Assembly (NCBI GenBank): GCA_034932745.1 | Contig: JAYFOJ010000004.1 | Location: forward strand, 1-64,000 | Reading direction: 5' to 3' | DNA: 64,000 bases | Source of the DNA: JBAYST01 sp034932745 | GTDB taxonomy: Bacteria; Bacillota_I; Bacilli_A; RFN20; CAG-826 | In this document: in pieces, positions 39,501 to 47,642 of the stretch | How the letters are laid out: each line of letters begins with the position of its first letter | How positions within the stretch are numbered: position 1 is the first letter of the stretch | Program-made: the position numbers and the translations under genes | Notes under the pieces: generated by a model | Seen by the model: the letters and a program-made list of their open reading frames with translations, nothing else | Database searches by the model: none | Told to the model about the DNA's origin: nothing

Positions 39501-40198
39501 GCGGCGTAGTAGTTGCCAGAATTAGCGGCGACCATTAAATACGAAGAGCCGACGGTCAAATCACTACTAGAAGACACTAAAGTGTATTGATTACTCGTTG
39601 GAGTTTCTTCAGATGAACTCGAACTACTTTCACCTGGAGTAGCGGTACCATCACATGTGTAAGTGATTGCTAAACTAGTTAAGTTAACATAGTTAGATCC
39701 GCTCTTGATTGCAAAATACGAATATGAGTTATCTAGATTAATCGCAACTCCATTTGTAATAGTAGTTGTATTTTGAGTTGGATTTGACGACGTCCCAAGA
39801 TACAAAGTCATATTGCTAGTACTTACGTAATTCGCAGTAATCGATTTAATGCCAGTAATTGCAGTAGTGTTATAGAAAAGTCCGCTACTAGCTTTTAGCT
39901 GTCCGATGATTTGATCCGGTGTACTCGAAGTCGAACTCTTCATTCCATCGACGAATGAAAAACCAATCGAGTTTCCTAATGAGGTGATTGCAGGGCCATA
40001 TGTGCTCGAGGTATATCCAGTGCTTGAGCTAGCTGTAAGAGTCCCAAGTCTGTAATCGACGCTAAGCGTATATGTGCTGCCTTCACCGTAAACGTTTTTG
40101 AAGCGATTATTATTTGCGTTATCGCAAAGTACGACAGTTATAATGCCGACCGCGACTAGCGAAGAGAAAAATAATCCTACTTTCTTTTTTGAATTCAT
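36557..40198 (-). CDS. large secreted M6-type metalloprotease with Ig-like domains
   Basis: A 1213-residue exported protein. The N-terminal signal peptide (KKKVGLFFSSLVAVGIITVV) is followed by Ser/Thr-rich beta domains, a Big_3-like domain around residue 370, and two BIG2 domains (SVTGVTLNNSTLSLNVGGTS and MTAVTLNNTTLSLSTGGVSN). The catalytic part near residues 780-1150 carries H969-E-L-G-H973 in HTYIHELGHVMGLDDYY, the HExxHxxGxxD zinc site of M6 (immune inhibitor A-like) proteases. It probably degrades host or dietary proteins outside the cell. No sorting signal is visible at the C-terminus. A strong Shine-Dalgarno (AAGGAGA) and its own promoter suggest separate expression from clpB upstream. 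Confidence 0.88.
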   Translation of the reverse strand: MNSKKKVGLFFSSLVAVGIITVVLCDNANNNRFKNVYGEGSTYTLSVDYRLGTLTASSSTGYTSSTYGPAITSLGNSIGFSFVDGMKSSTSSTPDQIIGQLKASSGLFYNTTAITGIKSITANYVSTSNMTLYLGTSSNPTQNTTTITNGVAINLDNSYSYFAIKSGSNYVNLTSLAITYTCDGTATPGESSSSSSEETPTSNQYTLVSSSSDLTVGSSYLMVAANSGNYYAAGALTSTYLTSVSVTAPVSNTITIASQAVVPFVLGGSTGAYTLTSVSGQLYSSAAKNVNYSSNGTGTWSITVSSGVSTITSTTTSYGSITYNVSSPRFTTYTSGQTTIALYKRAGSQSGGSSSSEETVTLSSIAITTSPTKTSYISGEALSLTGMVVTAYYSDTTSAVISSANYTTNPASGTTLSTVGTTSVVVSYTLNGTTKTTSFDVTVSSAPTVSVTGVTLNNSTLSLNVGGTSTLVATVAPSDATNKSVNWSTTSQSIATVSSSGLVTAVAAGTATITVTTVDQSKSASCTVTVSAVTSPSGSYRIQFDTTGTSDSSTEYTTSTLLSSGITSGSDYISSISATSKAYRGNGGLKLGSSSAAGSFTIALSNSGKVSVRKIVLSAKKYSTDTTSMSINSLTAQTISSSTFAELEYTTSGTISTISLSGTGKRCYISYIDVYYGEQTAVNMTAVTLNNTTLSLSTGGVSNLVASFSPTNVYPTPSVVWSTENSSVATVVGGTVTGVAVGTTNIIATATQGSIVLAASCSVTVSVATNYTTKTMAYDYQDYMDNNYYDNMDSMPTSGTVNLLVIPVKLNNYANNATEAVREKIRLAYFGTEAETGWESVASFYHTESKGKLTITGTVSGWYSASYGTSITEDQTTTLVTSATNWYKTSNNSNGQEFDSDNDGYIDGVVLIYNAPNNYNDNDNLWAYTYWTRVTSNKSSPTANTYFWASYDFMNESTNCTIDAHTYIHELGHVMGLDDYYNYDSTSKYGAAGGFSMQDYNVGEHDPYSKMALGWIDPIVPTGSTTLTIAPGDAVVLSANNLSSNSPFDEYLILDVYSPTGLNYFDSTYKYGGSSSMYPQGPNVVGIRTWHVDARLMKNYSGSTPTLATTIVSGSKYVHAMNNSTNSTYGSLYASYRSYKLLHLLQAGGTNTYQSSGQFSTSDVWTAGKSFSMSSYASFFVNSGKLNSNTTLPYSFSVTSISGTNVTISITKN

Positions 40199-40223
40199 AT
40201 GTTCTCCTTATGCACACCCATAT

Positions 40224-40229
40224 ATTATA
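40224..40229 (-). promoter_or_regulatory. -10 box of the M6 protease gene
   Basis: TATAAT on the minus strand, about 26 bases before the start codon, with AAGGAGA between. The -35 is weak. Confidence 0.45.
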
Positions 40230-40256
40230 TATATATAAGTTAGTAGTGAATAAAAT

Positions 40257-40289
40257 TGGAAAAAAGTCTAGCGCCGGATACGCTAGACT
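40257..40289 (-). terminator. terminator after clpB
   Basis: On the minus strand: AGTCTAGCG / CGCTAGACT, loop TATCCGG, then TTTTT. It separates clpB from the protease gene. Confidence 0.88.
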
Positions 40290-40303
40290 GTTTCTATTAA
40301 TAA

Positions 40304-42424
40304 TTAACTCGCAATTGATATATCGATTTTGTTTTCTTTAATATCGACAACATATTTTGAAGTTGTATTAACTTTACCTTTGATAATCGCCTCAGCAATT
40401 GGCGTTTCAATAGCACTTTCGATAAATCTTTTTATCGGTCGAGCGCCATAGACATCGCTATAGGCATTGTCGATAACATATTTCTCAACCTTTGGCGTAA
40501 AGGTAAATAAGAAATACTGTGCTTTGAGTCGATCAGAAAGTTCGTTTAACATCTTCTTCACAATCTTGAATTGCACTTCTTTTCCAAGAGGATTGAAGTA
40601 CACGATTTCATCGATTCTATTTAAGAATTCCGGTTTAAAAGTCTTGTGCAAAAGAGCTTCAGCGTTTTCTTTATGACCATTTAAGATATCCTCGCTTCCG
40701 AGATTACTCGTCATGATAATAATCGTATTTTTAAAATCGACTACTCGACCTTGAGAATCGGTCAAACGACCATCGTCTAAAATCTGAAGTAATAAGTTGA
40801 AAACTTCTGGATGAGCTTTTTCGATTTCGTCGAATAAGACGATAGAATAAGGATTTCTTCTAACCTTTTCGGTTAGTTGACCACCTTCTTCATATCCGAC
40901 ATATCCTGGCGGGGCACCGATAAGACGAGAAACACTGAATTTCTCCATATATTCAGACATATCAATTCTAATGATATGAGATTCACTATCGAACAATGCC
41001 TCTGCTAATGTTTTAGCGACTTCGGTTTTACCGACACCGGTCGGTCCGAGGAATAAGAATGATCCGATCGGACGATTAGGATTTTTAATCCCGGCGCGCT
41101 GTCTTAATATTGCATTACTCACTAATCCTAAAGCTTCATCTTGCCCGATGACTCTCTTTTTTAATATTTCTTTTAAATCGAGAACCTTTTCGCGGTCTCC
41201 CTTTTCAATTCTCGATACTGGAATATTCGTCATTTTAGAGACGATTTTGGCAATTGCGTCTTCGTCGACTATTTCCGATAAAAGCTTTGCTTCTTCTTTA
41301 GATTTTCCTTCGATAGATTTAAGTTTCTTTTCTAATTCAGGAATCTCCTTATATTGAAGTTCAGACGCTCTTTGATAGTCGCCTTTTGAATAAGCGACAT
41401 CGAGGGCAAATTTCGATCTTTCTAAATCATTTTTAATTTGTTTTGCTTCATCGATGTCTTTCTTCTCGCCTTGCCATCTATCTTGAAGAACCTTTTCTTT
41501 TTCTTTCTCCTTCGCTAAATCGTCATTCAGTGAGGCCAATCTTTTTAATGATGATTCATCTTTTTCTTTTTGAAGAGCCACTTTTTCAATCATTAATTGT
41601 CTTATTCTTCTTTCAACCTCATCTAGTTCTGCTGGCATTGATTCGATTTCAACTTTAGTAGCAGCACAAGCTTCATCGACTAAATCGATTGCCTTATCTG
41701 GCAAGAATCGATTCGTCAAATAACGATCAGATAATGTAACAGCAGCCACCAAGGCGTTATCAGTAATTTTAACTCCGTGGAAAGATTCAAATCTTTCTTT
41801 TAGGCCACGTAAAATTGAAATACTGTCTTCGACAGTTGGTTCATTGACTAAGACTGGTTGAAAACGTCTTTCGAGTGCGCGATCTTTTTCAATGTACTCG
41901 CGATATTCATTTAAAGTTGTGGCACCAATACAATCTATTTCTCCTCTTGCAAGCATTGGTTTTAACATATTAGAAGCATCGAGTGCTCCATCGGCGCGTC
42001 CTGCTCCTACGATTAAATGAATTTCGTCGATGAAAAGAATAATCTGACCTTCAGATGCTTTAATCTTATTAAGTACAGCTTTAAGTCTTTCTTCAAACTC
42101 ACCACGATATTTGGCGCCCGCTACGAGAGAGCCCATATCCAATTCATAAATTTCTTTGTTCTTTAAAGTATTAGGAACATCGTCCTTAACAATTCTTTCT
42201 GCTAATCCTTCAAGTATTGCGGTTTTACCAACGCCTGGTTCACCGATTAGTATGACGTTATTTTTAGTTTTGCGAGCTAGTATTTGAATGATTTTTCTTA
42301 TTTCATCATCGCGCCCGATAACGGGGTCGATTTTACCCTTTTTAACTTCTTCATTTATATTGCGACCGAATTTCTCGAGGATGTTTTCATCGTTTTGATA
42401 ATTTGGTTCTTGATTCATATCCAT
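40304..42424 (-). CDS. clpB: ATP-dependent chaperone ClpB lacking the N-terminal domain
   Basis: A 706-residue AAA+ disaggregase that threads aggregated proteins with DnaK. It starts directly at AAA-1 (Walker A GEPGVGKTA near residue 63; pore loop AGAKYRGEFEERLKAV), has the coiled-coil M-domain at about 280-400 that defines ClpB against ClpC/ClpA, and AAA-2 (GPTGVGKTE; GAPPGYVGYEEGG). The usual ~145-residue N-domain is absent, as in mycoplasma ClpB. No frameshift remnant is visible upstream, since the promoter and CIRCE sit right there. AGGAGG precedes the start. Heat-shock control by HrcA is expected from the CIRCE element. Confidence 0.94.
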   Translation of the reverse strand: MDMNQEPNYQNDENILEKFGRNINEEVKKGKIDPVIGRDDEIRKIIQILARKTKNNVILIGEPGVGKTAILEGLAERIVKDDVPNTLKNKEIYELDMGSLVAGAKYRGEFEERLKAVLNKIKASEGQIILFIDEIHLIVGAGRADGALDASNMLKPMLARGEIDCIGATTLNEYREYIEKDRALERRFQPVLVNEPTVEDSISILRGLKERFESFHGVKITDNALVAAVTLSDRYLTNRFLPDKAIDLVDEACAATKVEIESMPAELDEVERRIRQLMIEKVALQKEKDESSLKRLASLNDDLAKEKEKEKVLQDRWQGEKKDIDEAKQIKNDLERSKFALDVAYSKGDYQRASELQYKEIPELEKKLKSIEGKSKEEAKLLSEIVDEDAIAKIVSKMTNIPVSRIEKGDREKVLDLKEILKKRVIGQDEALGLVSNAILRQRAGIKNPNRPIGSFLFLGPTGVGKTEVAKTLAEALFDSESHIIRIDMSEYMEKFSVSRLIGAPPGYVGYEEGGQLTEKVRRNPYSIVLFDEIEKAHPEVFNLLLQILDDGRLTDSQGRVVDFKNTIIIMTSNLGSEDILNGHKENAEALLHKTFKPEFLNRIDEIVYFNPLGKEVQFKIVKKMLNELSDRLKAQYFLFTFTPKVEKYVIDNAYSDVYGARPIKRFIESAIETPIAEAIIKGKVNTTSKYVVDIKENKIDISIAS

Positions 42425-42461
42425 AAATAAATCCTCCTACGACAATCTCTTGTCAATATTA

Positions 42462-42490
42462 GTTATACACATTAGTTTAGCACTCGTCAA
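42462..42490 (-). promoter_or_regulatory. clpB promoter
   Basis: On the minus strand: TTGACG (42490-42485), 17-base spacer, TATAAC (42467-42462). The -35 lies within the CIRCE spacer. Confidence 0.75.
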
Positions 42491-42503
42491 GCAAGAGTGC
42501 CAA
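42477..42503. promoter_or_regulatory. CIRCE operator for HrcA
   Basis: TTAGCACTC-N9-GAGTGCCAA, differing from the consensus TTAGCACTC-N9-GAGTGCTAA at one base. It overlaps the clpB -35 box, so HrcA should repress clpB at normal temperature. Confidence 0.93.
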
Positions 42504-42575
42504 AAATAAAATAAATAAAAATATTTAAAATGTGAGTTTCATCGTTAAAGTGACTAGTGGTAATATAATACCAAC

Positions 42576-43040
42576 ATGGAAAAAGAAAAGAAAATTAAGT
42601 TAGTTATTGTGTCCGATACACATCGCGATAATGAAAGATTAAAACAAGTTTTTCATATCGAACAACCTGCAGATTACTTTCTACATCTTGGAGATAGCGA
42701 ACTACAGGAAGTTTACATCGAACCATTCTTTTCGATTAAAGGTAATTGTGATCACTTTACCGATTATCAAAAAACCGCAATTATCGAAACGCCATACGGT
42801 AACATCTTTATGATTCATAATCTAAGTCAGATGACAAAGGACGATAAGTTCTTGTTAGATAACGATATCAAGGTTGTTTTATTCGGTCATACACATAAGC
42901 GATATTTAAAAAAAGTTAATGGCGTATGCTACGCGAACCCAGGCTCACTTGTCTACCCACGCGATGGGCTAAATCCATCTTATTTAGTTATCGAACTTTC
43001 GCTAGATAAAATTGACATATTTTTCAAAGAACTAGACTAG
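42576..43040 (+). CDS. YfcE/MJ0936-type metallophosphodiesterase
   Basis: A 154-residue calcineurin-like phosphodiesterase. Metal ligands fall in the motifs VSDTHRD (D-x-H), HLGDSE (GD), KGNCDH (GNCD), MIHN and FGHTHKR (GHTH). The length is typical of the small YfcE/YsnB class, which hydrolyses phosphodiesters in vitro; the natural substrate is not known. A TATAAT box at 42564-42569 ends six bases before the ATG, and there is no Shine-Dalgarno. Confidence 0.9.
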   Translation: MEKEKKIKLVIVSDTHRDNERLKQVFHIEQPADYFLHLGDSELQEVYIEPFFSIKGNCDHFTDYQKTAIIETPYGNIFMIHNLSQMTKDDKFLLDNDIKVVLFGHTHKRYLKKVNGVCYANPGSLVYPRDGLNPSYLVIELSLDKIDIFFKELD

Positions 43041-43102
43041 ATAATTTTTTTTACTCAAATATTTTTAACCAATAATACGTTAATAGTGTAGGAGGGGAAA
43101 AT

Positions 43103-44374
43103 ATGAAGAATAAAAAAATTCTGTATTTATCCGCAATGGCCGTTCTTGGTCTGTCGGCCTGCAGCTTTTCTTTACAGCCCAATGGTAATTTAGAGGATTC
43201 AAACGGTCCACTAATCGGTAATGAAGTTGCCTTGTCGGCCAAAACTCCTATTCACGAATACGCAATCGCGTCCTCTTCGAGTATCTTAATGCTCGCAGAT
43301 GGAGAGAATCCGGACACAGGAGACACGACAGCCGATCCAGGAACCGAAACGACATCCGAAGATCCAACCATCCCAGGCGATACTGATGTAGATCCAGGTG
43401 ACGGTACCGATGAAGGAACAGAAGAAGAATTGGATTTAGTCGATAAGTATCTTGCTATCTACAATCAATTGACTAGCGAAGAAGCTTTGACCATTAAAAC
43501 ATACGAAAGTAGTTTAGAAGGTTATAAGTATGTCGCAGTAGTGACTATCGCTGGTATTGATGGAACGAAGAGCGAATTCTATCTTTATTTCAATGAAGCA
43601 CAAGTAACAGACGAAGAAGCGGGAGATGTCGACACCAGTGAAGATGGCGATGTAGTCGATGAAACTACTTCGGATGATCCAGCGATTGGATCTGAAACTG
43701 AAGAACCTTCGATCGAAGAAAACGCCAGAATCAGAATGAGAAATGGTGATGGAGATGTAACCGTTGACGAAAATTTGACATTTACCACTCTTGACGGACT
43801 ATTAGTATTTGGAGAACAAAACTATGTTGTCAAAGGTGTTGAAATCGTCGATGAAGCCGCTCAAGCTACTGAACTTCACTTCTATGCTCATCTAGACGAA
43901 ACTCGTTCGATTAGAGTGTTCGCATATAACGATCCAGAAGCCAATTTCTTCTCTTATCAAATAAGAGAGAACAGAAAAATGGTCGAGAAAATGACTGCTG
44001 TAACAGAAACAATCGGCGATTATCAATACATCTCTTTATCTAGAAAAACCGAAACCGAACACAGCAAATATTCGTTTGTAACACTTAACGACGAAACCGG
44101 TAAATTCATTTATATCAAATTCATGAATAATGAAGAAAGAGGAGAAATCTTTATCTACATTACTCTTGATGAAAATGGCAACCAAGTAATCGAATACGAG
44201 TTTGCTGATGGACAAGCGTTCCACGGAGATGGACACGGCAATCATCACGATGGTGATTGTGGTGGAAATGGTGGTCACGGACATCACGGTGGAGATGAAA
44301 CGTTCGTCCCAGGACAAGGTGCTGATAACGGTACCGCTGGTGGCGATTGCGATGGCACCGGACGCAATAAATAA
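43103..44374 (+). CDS. lipoprotein with acidic linkers and His/Gly-rich C-terminus
   Basis: A 423-residue lipoprotein (signal peptide with lipobox LSAC, Cys near residue 20). Two Asp/Glu/Thr-rich linkers (for example TTSEDPTIPGDTDVDPGDGT) flank beta-rich segments that look duplicated: YKYVAVVTIAGIDGTKSEFY near residue 145 and YQYISLSRKTETEHSKYSFV near 310. The end is rich in His, Gly and Asp (HGDGHGNHHDGDCGGNGGHG), suggesting metal binding on the outer face of the membrane. No family is recognised. AGGAGGGG precedes the ATG. It stands alone and ends at a terminator. Confidence 0.72.
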   Translation: MKNKKILYLSAMAVLGLSACSFSLQPNGNLEDSNGPLIGNEVALSAKTPIHEYAIASSSSILMLADGENPDTGDTTADPGTETTSEDPTIPGDTDVDPGDGTDEGTEEELDLVDKYLAIYNQLTSEEALTIKTYESSLEGYKYVAVVTIAGIDGTKSEFYLYFNEAQVTDEEAGDVDTSEDGDVVDETTSDDPAIGSETEEPSIEENARIRMRNGDGDVTVDENLTFTTLDGLLVFGEQNYVVKGVEIVDEAAQATELHFYAHLDETRSIRVFAYNDPEANFFSYQIRENRKMVEKMTAVTETIGDYQYISLSRKTETEHSKYSFVTLNDETGKFIYIKFMNNEERGEIFIYITLDENGNQVIEYEFADGQAFHGDGHGNHHDGDCGGNGGHGHHGGDETFVPGQGADNGTAGGDCDGTGRNK

Positions 44375-44396
44375 GACTAGTACTATCATTGTTCAA

Positions 44397-44425
44397 GATT
44401 GACTGCGATAACTTCGCAGTCTTTC
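44397..44425 (+). terminator. terminator after the His-rich lipoprotein gene
   Basis: GACTGCGA / TCGCAGTC stem, loop TAACT, followed by TTTCTTATATTT. Confidence 0.8.
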
Positions 44426-44488
44426 TTATATTTATTAACAAGAATCCAATAATATTGCTAAAATATACAATATAAAGAAGGACACAAT

Positions 44489-45070
44489 ATGAAAAAATCC
44501 GCTGAATATCGACACGAAGCTAGAGATATCATTAAACGCTATGATTCGAAGTTTATAGTGCTGACCTTAATCATGGTTTTAATCTTTGGATTAACTAGTG
44601 CATGTAGTTACGGCTTAATCGGTTTAATTGCATCTGGACCGCTATTGGTCGGATATCTTGGCTGTATAATCACTGCAGTTGGCGGAACTGATCCAGTTTT
44701 TGAGAGTGTCTTTGATGGTTTCAAGAAGTTTGGTCGCAACCTTGGAGCGTTTCTATTATATTCATTATTAGTCTTTGCTTGGTCTTTGCTCTTCATCATT
44801 CCTGGAATTATTGCAGCCTATCGTTATTCCTTAACATTCTTTTTACTAAAAGAAAGAGAAGATTTAACCGTGTGGGAATGCTTTAAAAAGTCACACGAAA
44901 TGATGCGTGGACATAAATGGAAATTATTCTGTCTTCAATTCAGCTATATCGGATGGGATATTCTCGTCGCTTTAACTGCGGGTATTCTTGGACTATGGAT
45001 TTATCCACGTCAGGCATGTGCCTTTTATTTATTCTATAAAGATATAAAAGCGATAAACACAATTGTTTAA
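44489..45070 (+). CDS. DUF975 integral membrane protein
   Basis: A 193-residue protein with several membrane helices and the DUF975 pattern: an N-terminal basic segment (HEARDIIKRYDSKFI), VGYLGCIITAVGG with downstream FDGFKKFGRNLGAFLLY, the FIIPGIIAAYRYSLTFFLLK turn, and a C-terminal MMRGHKWKLFCLQFSYIGWD. Function unknown. AAGG lies before the ATG. It is 24 bases from the next membrane gene, which has its own -10 box. Confidence 0.87.
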   Translation: MKKSAEYRHEARDIIKRYDSKFIVLTLIMVLIFGLTSACSYGLIGLIASGPLLVGYLGCIITAVGGTDPVFESVFDGFKKFGRNLGAFLLYSLLVFAWSLLFIIPGIIAAYRYSLTFFLLKEREDLTVWECFKKSHEMMRGHKWKLFCLQFSYIGWDILVALTAGILGLWIYPRQACAFYLFYKDIKAINTIV

Positions 45071-45094
45071 ATACTTGTGTATAATGTAATTACT

Positions 45095-46321
45095 ATGGCA
45101 ACAAGAACAATGTTAAATGGAATGAAAATTATTAAAAGATGGACGCCTGCAACGACGTTTTCTTCTCTTTTGTTAATCGGTTTAGGATGTTTGATTATTC
45201 CACTTGCGTTGCTTGCTTGGGGAACATTTAGTTTTGGAATTGAATCGACTTATATTTCTGGTAGTAATATTGGAATCTCTTTTACTGGCTATCAATTCAT
45301 CTCTGAATCAATCGATATTATCGTTAGAGGTGGGACAAATGTCGACCCTACTCTTATTGCGGGAGACACTTATTCCGGAGTCGTAAAATTCTTCTACTTT
45401 TTACAAACTATTTTAAGCCAATCGATTGGTCCTGAATGGGGAGCAATGGTAACTAATATTATCGTCTTCTCTATAATCGGCACTATCGGTTTAGTAGTTA
45501 TACTACTATTCATTAGTTTTATCGTTGGTCTAGTCGGATTATTTACTGGACGATTAGCCTCGTTCAAAGCATTTCCTGTTCTTGCATGGTGGTCATTTGT
45601 GTTTATCTTTATCGAATCATTGATCCCCTTAGCATCATTCTTTGTATTACCGCAACTATTAATAAATTACGATATCGTCGCGAGTATTAATGGAAGCAGT
45701 GAGGTAATAGCGACGATTAAAACGGTTCAAGTTCACGTTTTATTTCAAACTATATACTTGCTCCTATCATTTGTTATCGCAGTTACGCTAACGGTTATTT
45801 ATAGTCAGTCTTTTCATAATCATATCTATATCAAAAATGCCAAAGCATTAGAAGCCGCACAAGCTGCACAAGCCTCAGCGCCAGGCTATCCAGGCTTCGG
45901 GAAGCAAGTCGTAAATGGCTATCCACAAAGCGGTGAAGGACAGTCCCAAGTTCAAAAGAAAACTACTACAATTCAATACAACAAAGCCAAAGGCTTACCA
46001 CCAAATTTAACCGCTATCGGTGGTCATGCATTTACGCAAAACATCGATATTGAAGTCGCTATTATTCCAAACGGAATTGCTGAAATTGGACCTAGCGCTT
46101 TTGCTAACTGCATCAATCTTCAAGTTCTTTCAATTCCTAAAAGCATTAAAAAGATCGGTTACAATGCCTTCTTTGGTTGCAAAAAACTATCGAGAATAAA
46201 CTATGGTGGAAAGAAAGTTGAATGGCGTCTTATTCAGCGTGGAAGTAACTGGCTTGCTAGCGCTGGAACCACGACGGTTATTTGTACAGATGGCCCAGTT
46301 ACTGTCAACCCATATCATTAA
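45095..46321 (+). CDS. multi-helix membrane protein with C-terminal LRR_5 repeats
   Basis: A 408-residue protein. Residues 1-245 hold four to five membrane helices (FSSLLLIGLGCLIIPLALLA, NIIVFSIIGTIGLVVILLFI, VLAWWSFVFIFIESLIPLAS and TIYLLLSFVIAVTLTVIYSQ). A low-complexity Ala/Gly/Gln/Ser linker follows, then about 100 residues with LRR_5 repeats (AIIPNGIAEIGPSAFANCIN, SIPKSIKKIGYNAFFGCKKL), the same repeat type as in the surface protein at 1-1880. The start is ATG 45095, nine bases after TATAAT 45080-45085, with no Shine-Dalgarno; the in-frame GTG at 45077 overlaps that -10 box. Whether the repeats face in or out is unclear. Confidence 0.7.
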   Translation: MATRTMLNGMKIIKRWTPATTFSSLLLIGLGCLIIPLALLAWGTFSFGIESTYISGSNIGISFTGYQFISESIDIIVRGGTNVDPTLIAGDTYSGVVKFFYFLQTILSQSIGPEWGAMVTNIIVFSIIGTIGLVVILLFISFIVGLVGLFTGRLASFKAFPVLAWWSFVFIFIESLIPLASFFVLPQLLINYDIVASINGSSEVIATIKTVQVHVLFQTIYLLLSFVIAVTLTVIYSQSFHNHIYIKNAKALEAAQAAQASAPGYPGFGKQVVNGYPQSGEGQSQVQKKTTTIQYNKAKGLPPNLTAIGGHAFTQNIDIEVAIIPNGIAEIGPSAFANCINLQVLSIPKSIKKIGYNAFFGCKKLSRINYGGKKVEWRLIQRGSNWLASAGTTTVICTDGPVTVNPYH

Positions 46322-46369
46322 TCAAATGATTAACGTACCGCATTTATGGTAGAATCACTTAGGTAAATT

Positions 46370-47056
46370 ATGAATATTGCAATCGTTTTGGCCGCCGGTA
46401 AAGGCGTCCGCATGAAGAATCATGAAATCCCCAAAGCTTTTATCGATGTCAAAGGCAAACCACTTGTTTACTATTGTTTGGCAACTTTTCAAGAGTGCAG
46501 TCTAATCGATAAAATCGCTATCGTTGTTCCTAACGATTACTTTGATGATGCGATTCAATATCACGATACCTATGGTTTTAACAAAATTAAGCATATCGTA
46601 ATCGGTGGCAACACCCGTCAACAAAGCGTTTGTAATGCACTTCATGCAATCAAAGCTGAAGAAAACGACATCGTTTTAATTCACGATTCCGCTCGACCTT
46701 TGGTCGATGAAAGAATTATTGTCGATAGTATCAAGTGCGTTAAGAAGTATGGCGCAGCTTCGACTTGTATCCCTTCAATCGATACGATTATTACTTCTAA
46801 GTCAGGTAATAAAGTCGACTCAGTAATCGAAAGAAAAGAAACTTATTCCGAACAGACACCAGCGTCGTTTAGATATAGTCTAATTTTAAAAGCACACGAA
46901 TACGCACTCGATGATAAAGTCGCTAACGCTAGCGATGATGTTCAATTAGTAAGAAGACTCGGAGTGGATGTCGGAATGGTTCTTGGCGATAAGAAAAACT
47001 TCAAGGTTACAACAGAAGATGACCTTAATTATTTAAAGGCGATCATGATTAAATAA
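46370..47056 (+). CDS. ispD: 2-C-methyl-D-erythritol 4-phosphate cytidylyltransferase
   Basis: A 228-residue nucleotidyltransferase of the MEP pathway to isoprenoids, joining MEP and CTP. It has the nucleotide-binding LAAGKGVRM near the start with K26, the motif HDSARPLV near residue 106, and the metal-binding Asp there. Length is normal. The related ribitol-phosphate enzyme TarI shares these motifs; HDSARP fits IspD better, and no teichoic-acid genes are nearby. A weak AGGT precedes the ATG. Confidence 0.85.
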   Translation: MNIAIVLAAGKGVRMKNHEIPKAFIDVKGKPLVYYCLATFQECSLIDKIAIVVPNDYFDDAIQYHDTYGFNKIKHIVIGGNTRQQSVCNALHAIKAEENDIVLIHDSARPLVDERIIVDSIKCVKKYGAASTCIPSIDTIITSKSGNKVDSVIERKETYSEQTPASFRYSLILKAHEYALDDKVANASDDVQLVRRLGVDVGMVLGDKKNFKVTTEDDLNYLKAIMIK

Positions 47057-47127
47057 TATATTATTTGCATTTTGAACGATTATTTCGTAGTATATACGCG
47101 GTAGAACTTATACCAAATACTCTTTAC

Positions 47128-47158
47128 AAGAGTGGCTTGACTGCCACTCTTTGTATTT
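47128..47158 (+). terminator. hairpin before rimP (ispD terminator or attenuator)
   Basis: Nine-pair perfect stem AAGAGTGGC / GCCACTCTT, loop TTGACT, followed by TGTATTT. It could end ispD transcription or attenuate the rimP-nusA operon. Confidence 0.6.
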
Positions 47159-47171
47159 AAAAGGGGGAAAG

Positions 47172-47630
47172 ATGAATCTTAAGATAATTGAAGAATCACT
47201 ATTGCCATTTGTAGAACAAATGGGATACGAACTAAACGAAGTTGGATTCCGCAAAGAAAACGGAATGTCCGTCCTCGTTGTCGTATTAGATCGAGTCGAA
47301 CCAATCGACATGGCATCTATTTCGCTAGCGTCAGAGAAAATATCGGAATTTCTCGATAAGAGTAATCTGATCGAAGAGAAGTATATTCTAGATGTATCGT
47401 CACTTGGAATCGAAAAACCAATCAAGGTGGAAAGACTCCATCAATACATTGGTCATTACGTTAATCTTCATCTCAATAACCCGATAAAGGGAGAGAACAT
47501 CATCGAAGGTGTCGTCGAAAAAGTCGATGGCGACCATCTCGAAATTACTTATAAGGTCAAAACAAAAACAACGACCTTGAATATCGACTTAAAGAACATT
47601 TCAAAAGCACGTTTAGCGGTAAAATTCTAA
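47172..47630 (+). CDS. rimP: ribosome maturation factor RimP
   Basis: A 152-residue protein needed for 30S subunit maturation. The N-terminal alpha/beta domain has LPFVEQMGYELNEVGFRKEN and the motif DMASISLASEKISEFLDKSN, then LDVSSLGIEKPIK (the family's LDVSSPGxxRPL, with G for P), then an SH3-like C-terminal domain. ATG 47172 follows AAGGGGG by five bases; the TTG at 47151 lies inside the upstream hairpin tail and is rejected. First gene of rimP-nusA-infB-rbfA. Confidence 0.93.
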   Translation: MNLKIIEESLLPFVEQMGYELNEVGFRKENGMSVLVVVLDRVEPIDMASISLASEKISEFLDKSNLIEEKYILDVSSLGIEKPIKVERLHQYIGHYVNLHLNNPIKGENIIEGVVEKVDGDHLEITYKVKTKTTTLNIDLKNISKARLAVKF

Positions 47631-47642
47631 AGGAGTAGAAGT

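Noticed and set aside
46370..47056. TarI (ribitol-5-phosphate cytidylyltransferase) for ispD
   Set aside because: HDSARP fits IspD better and no teichoic-acid genes are nearby, although the two families are close.
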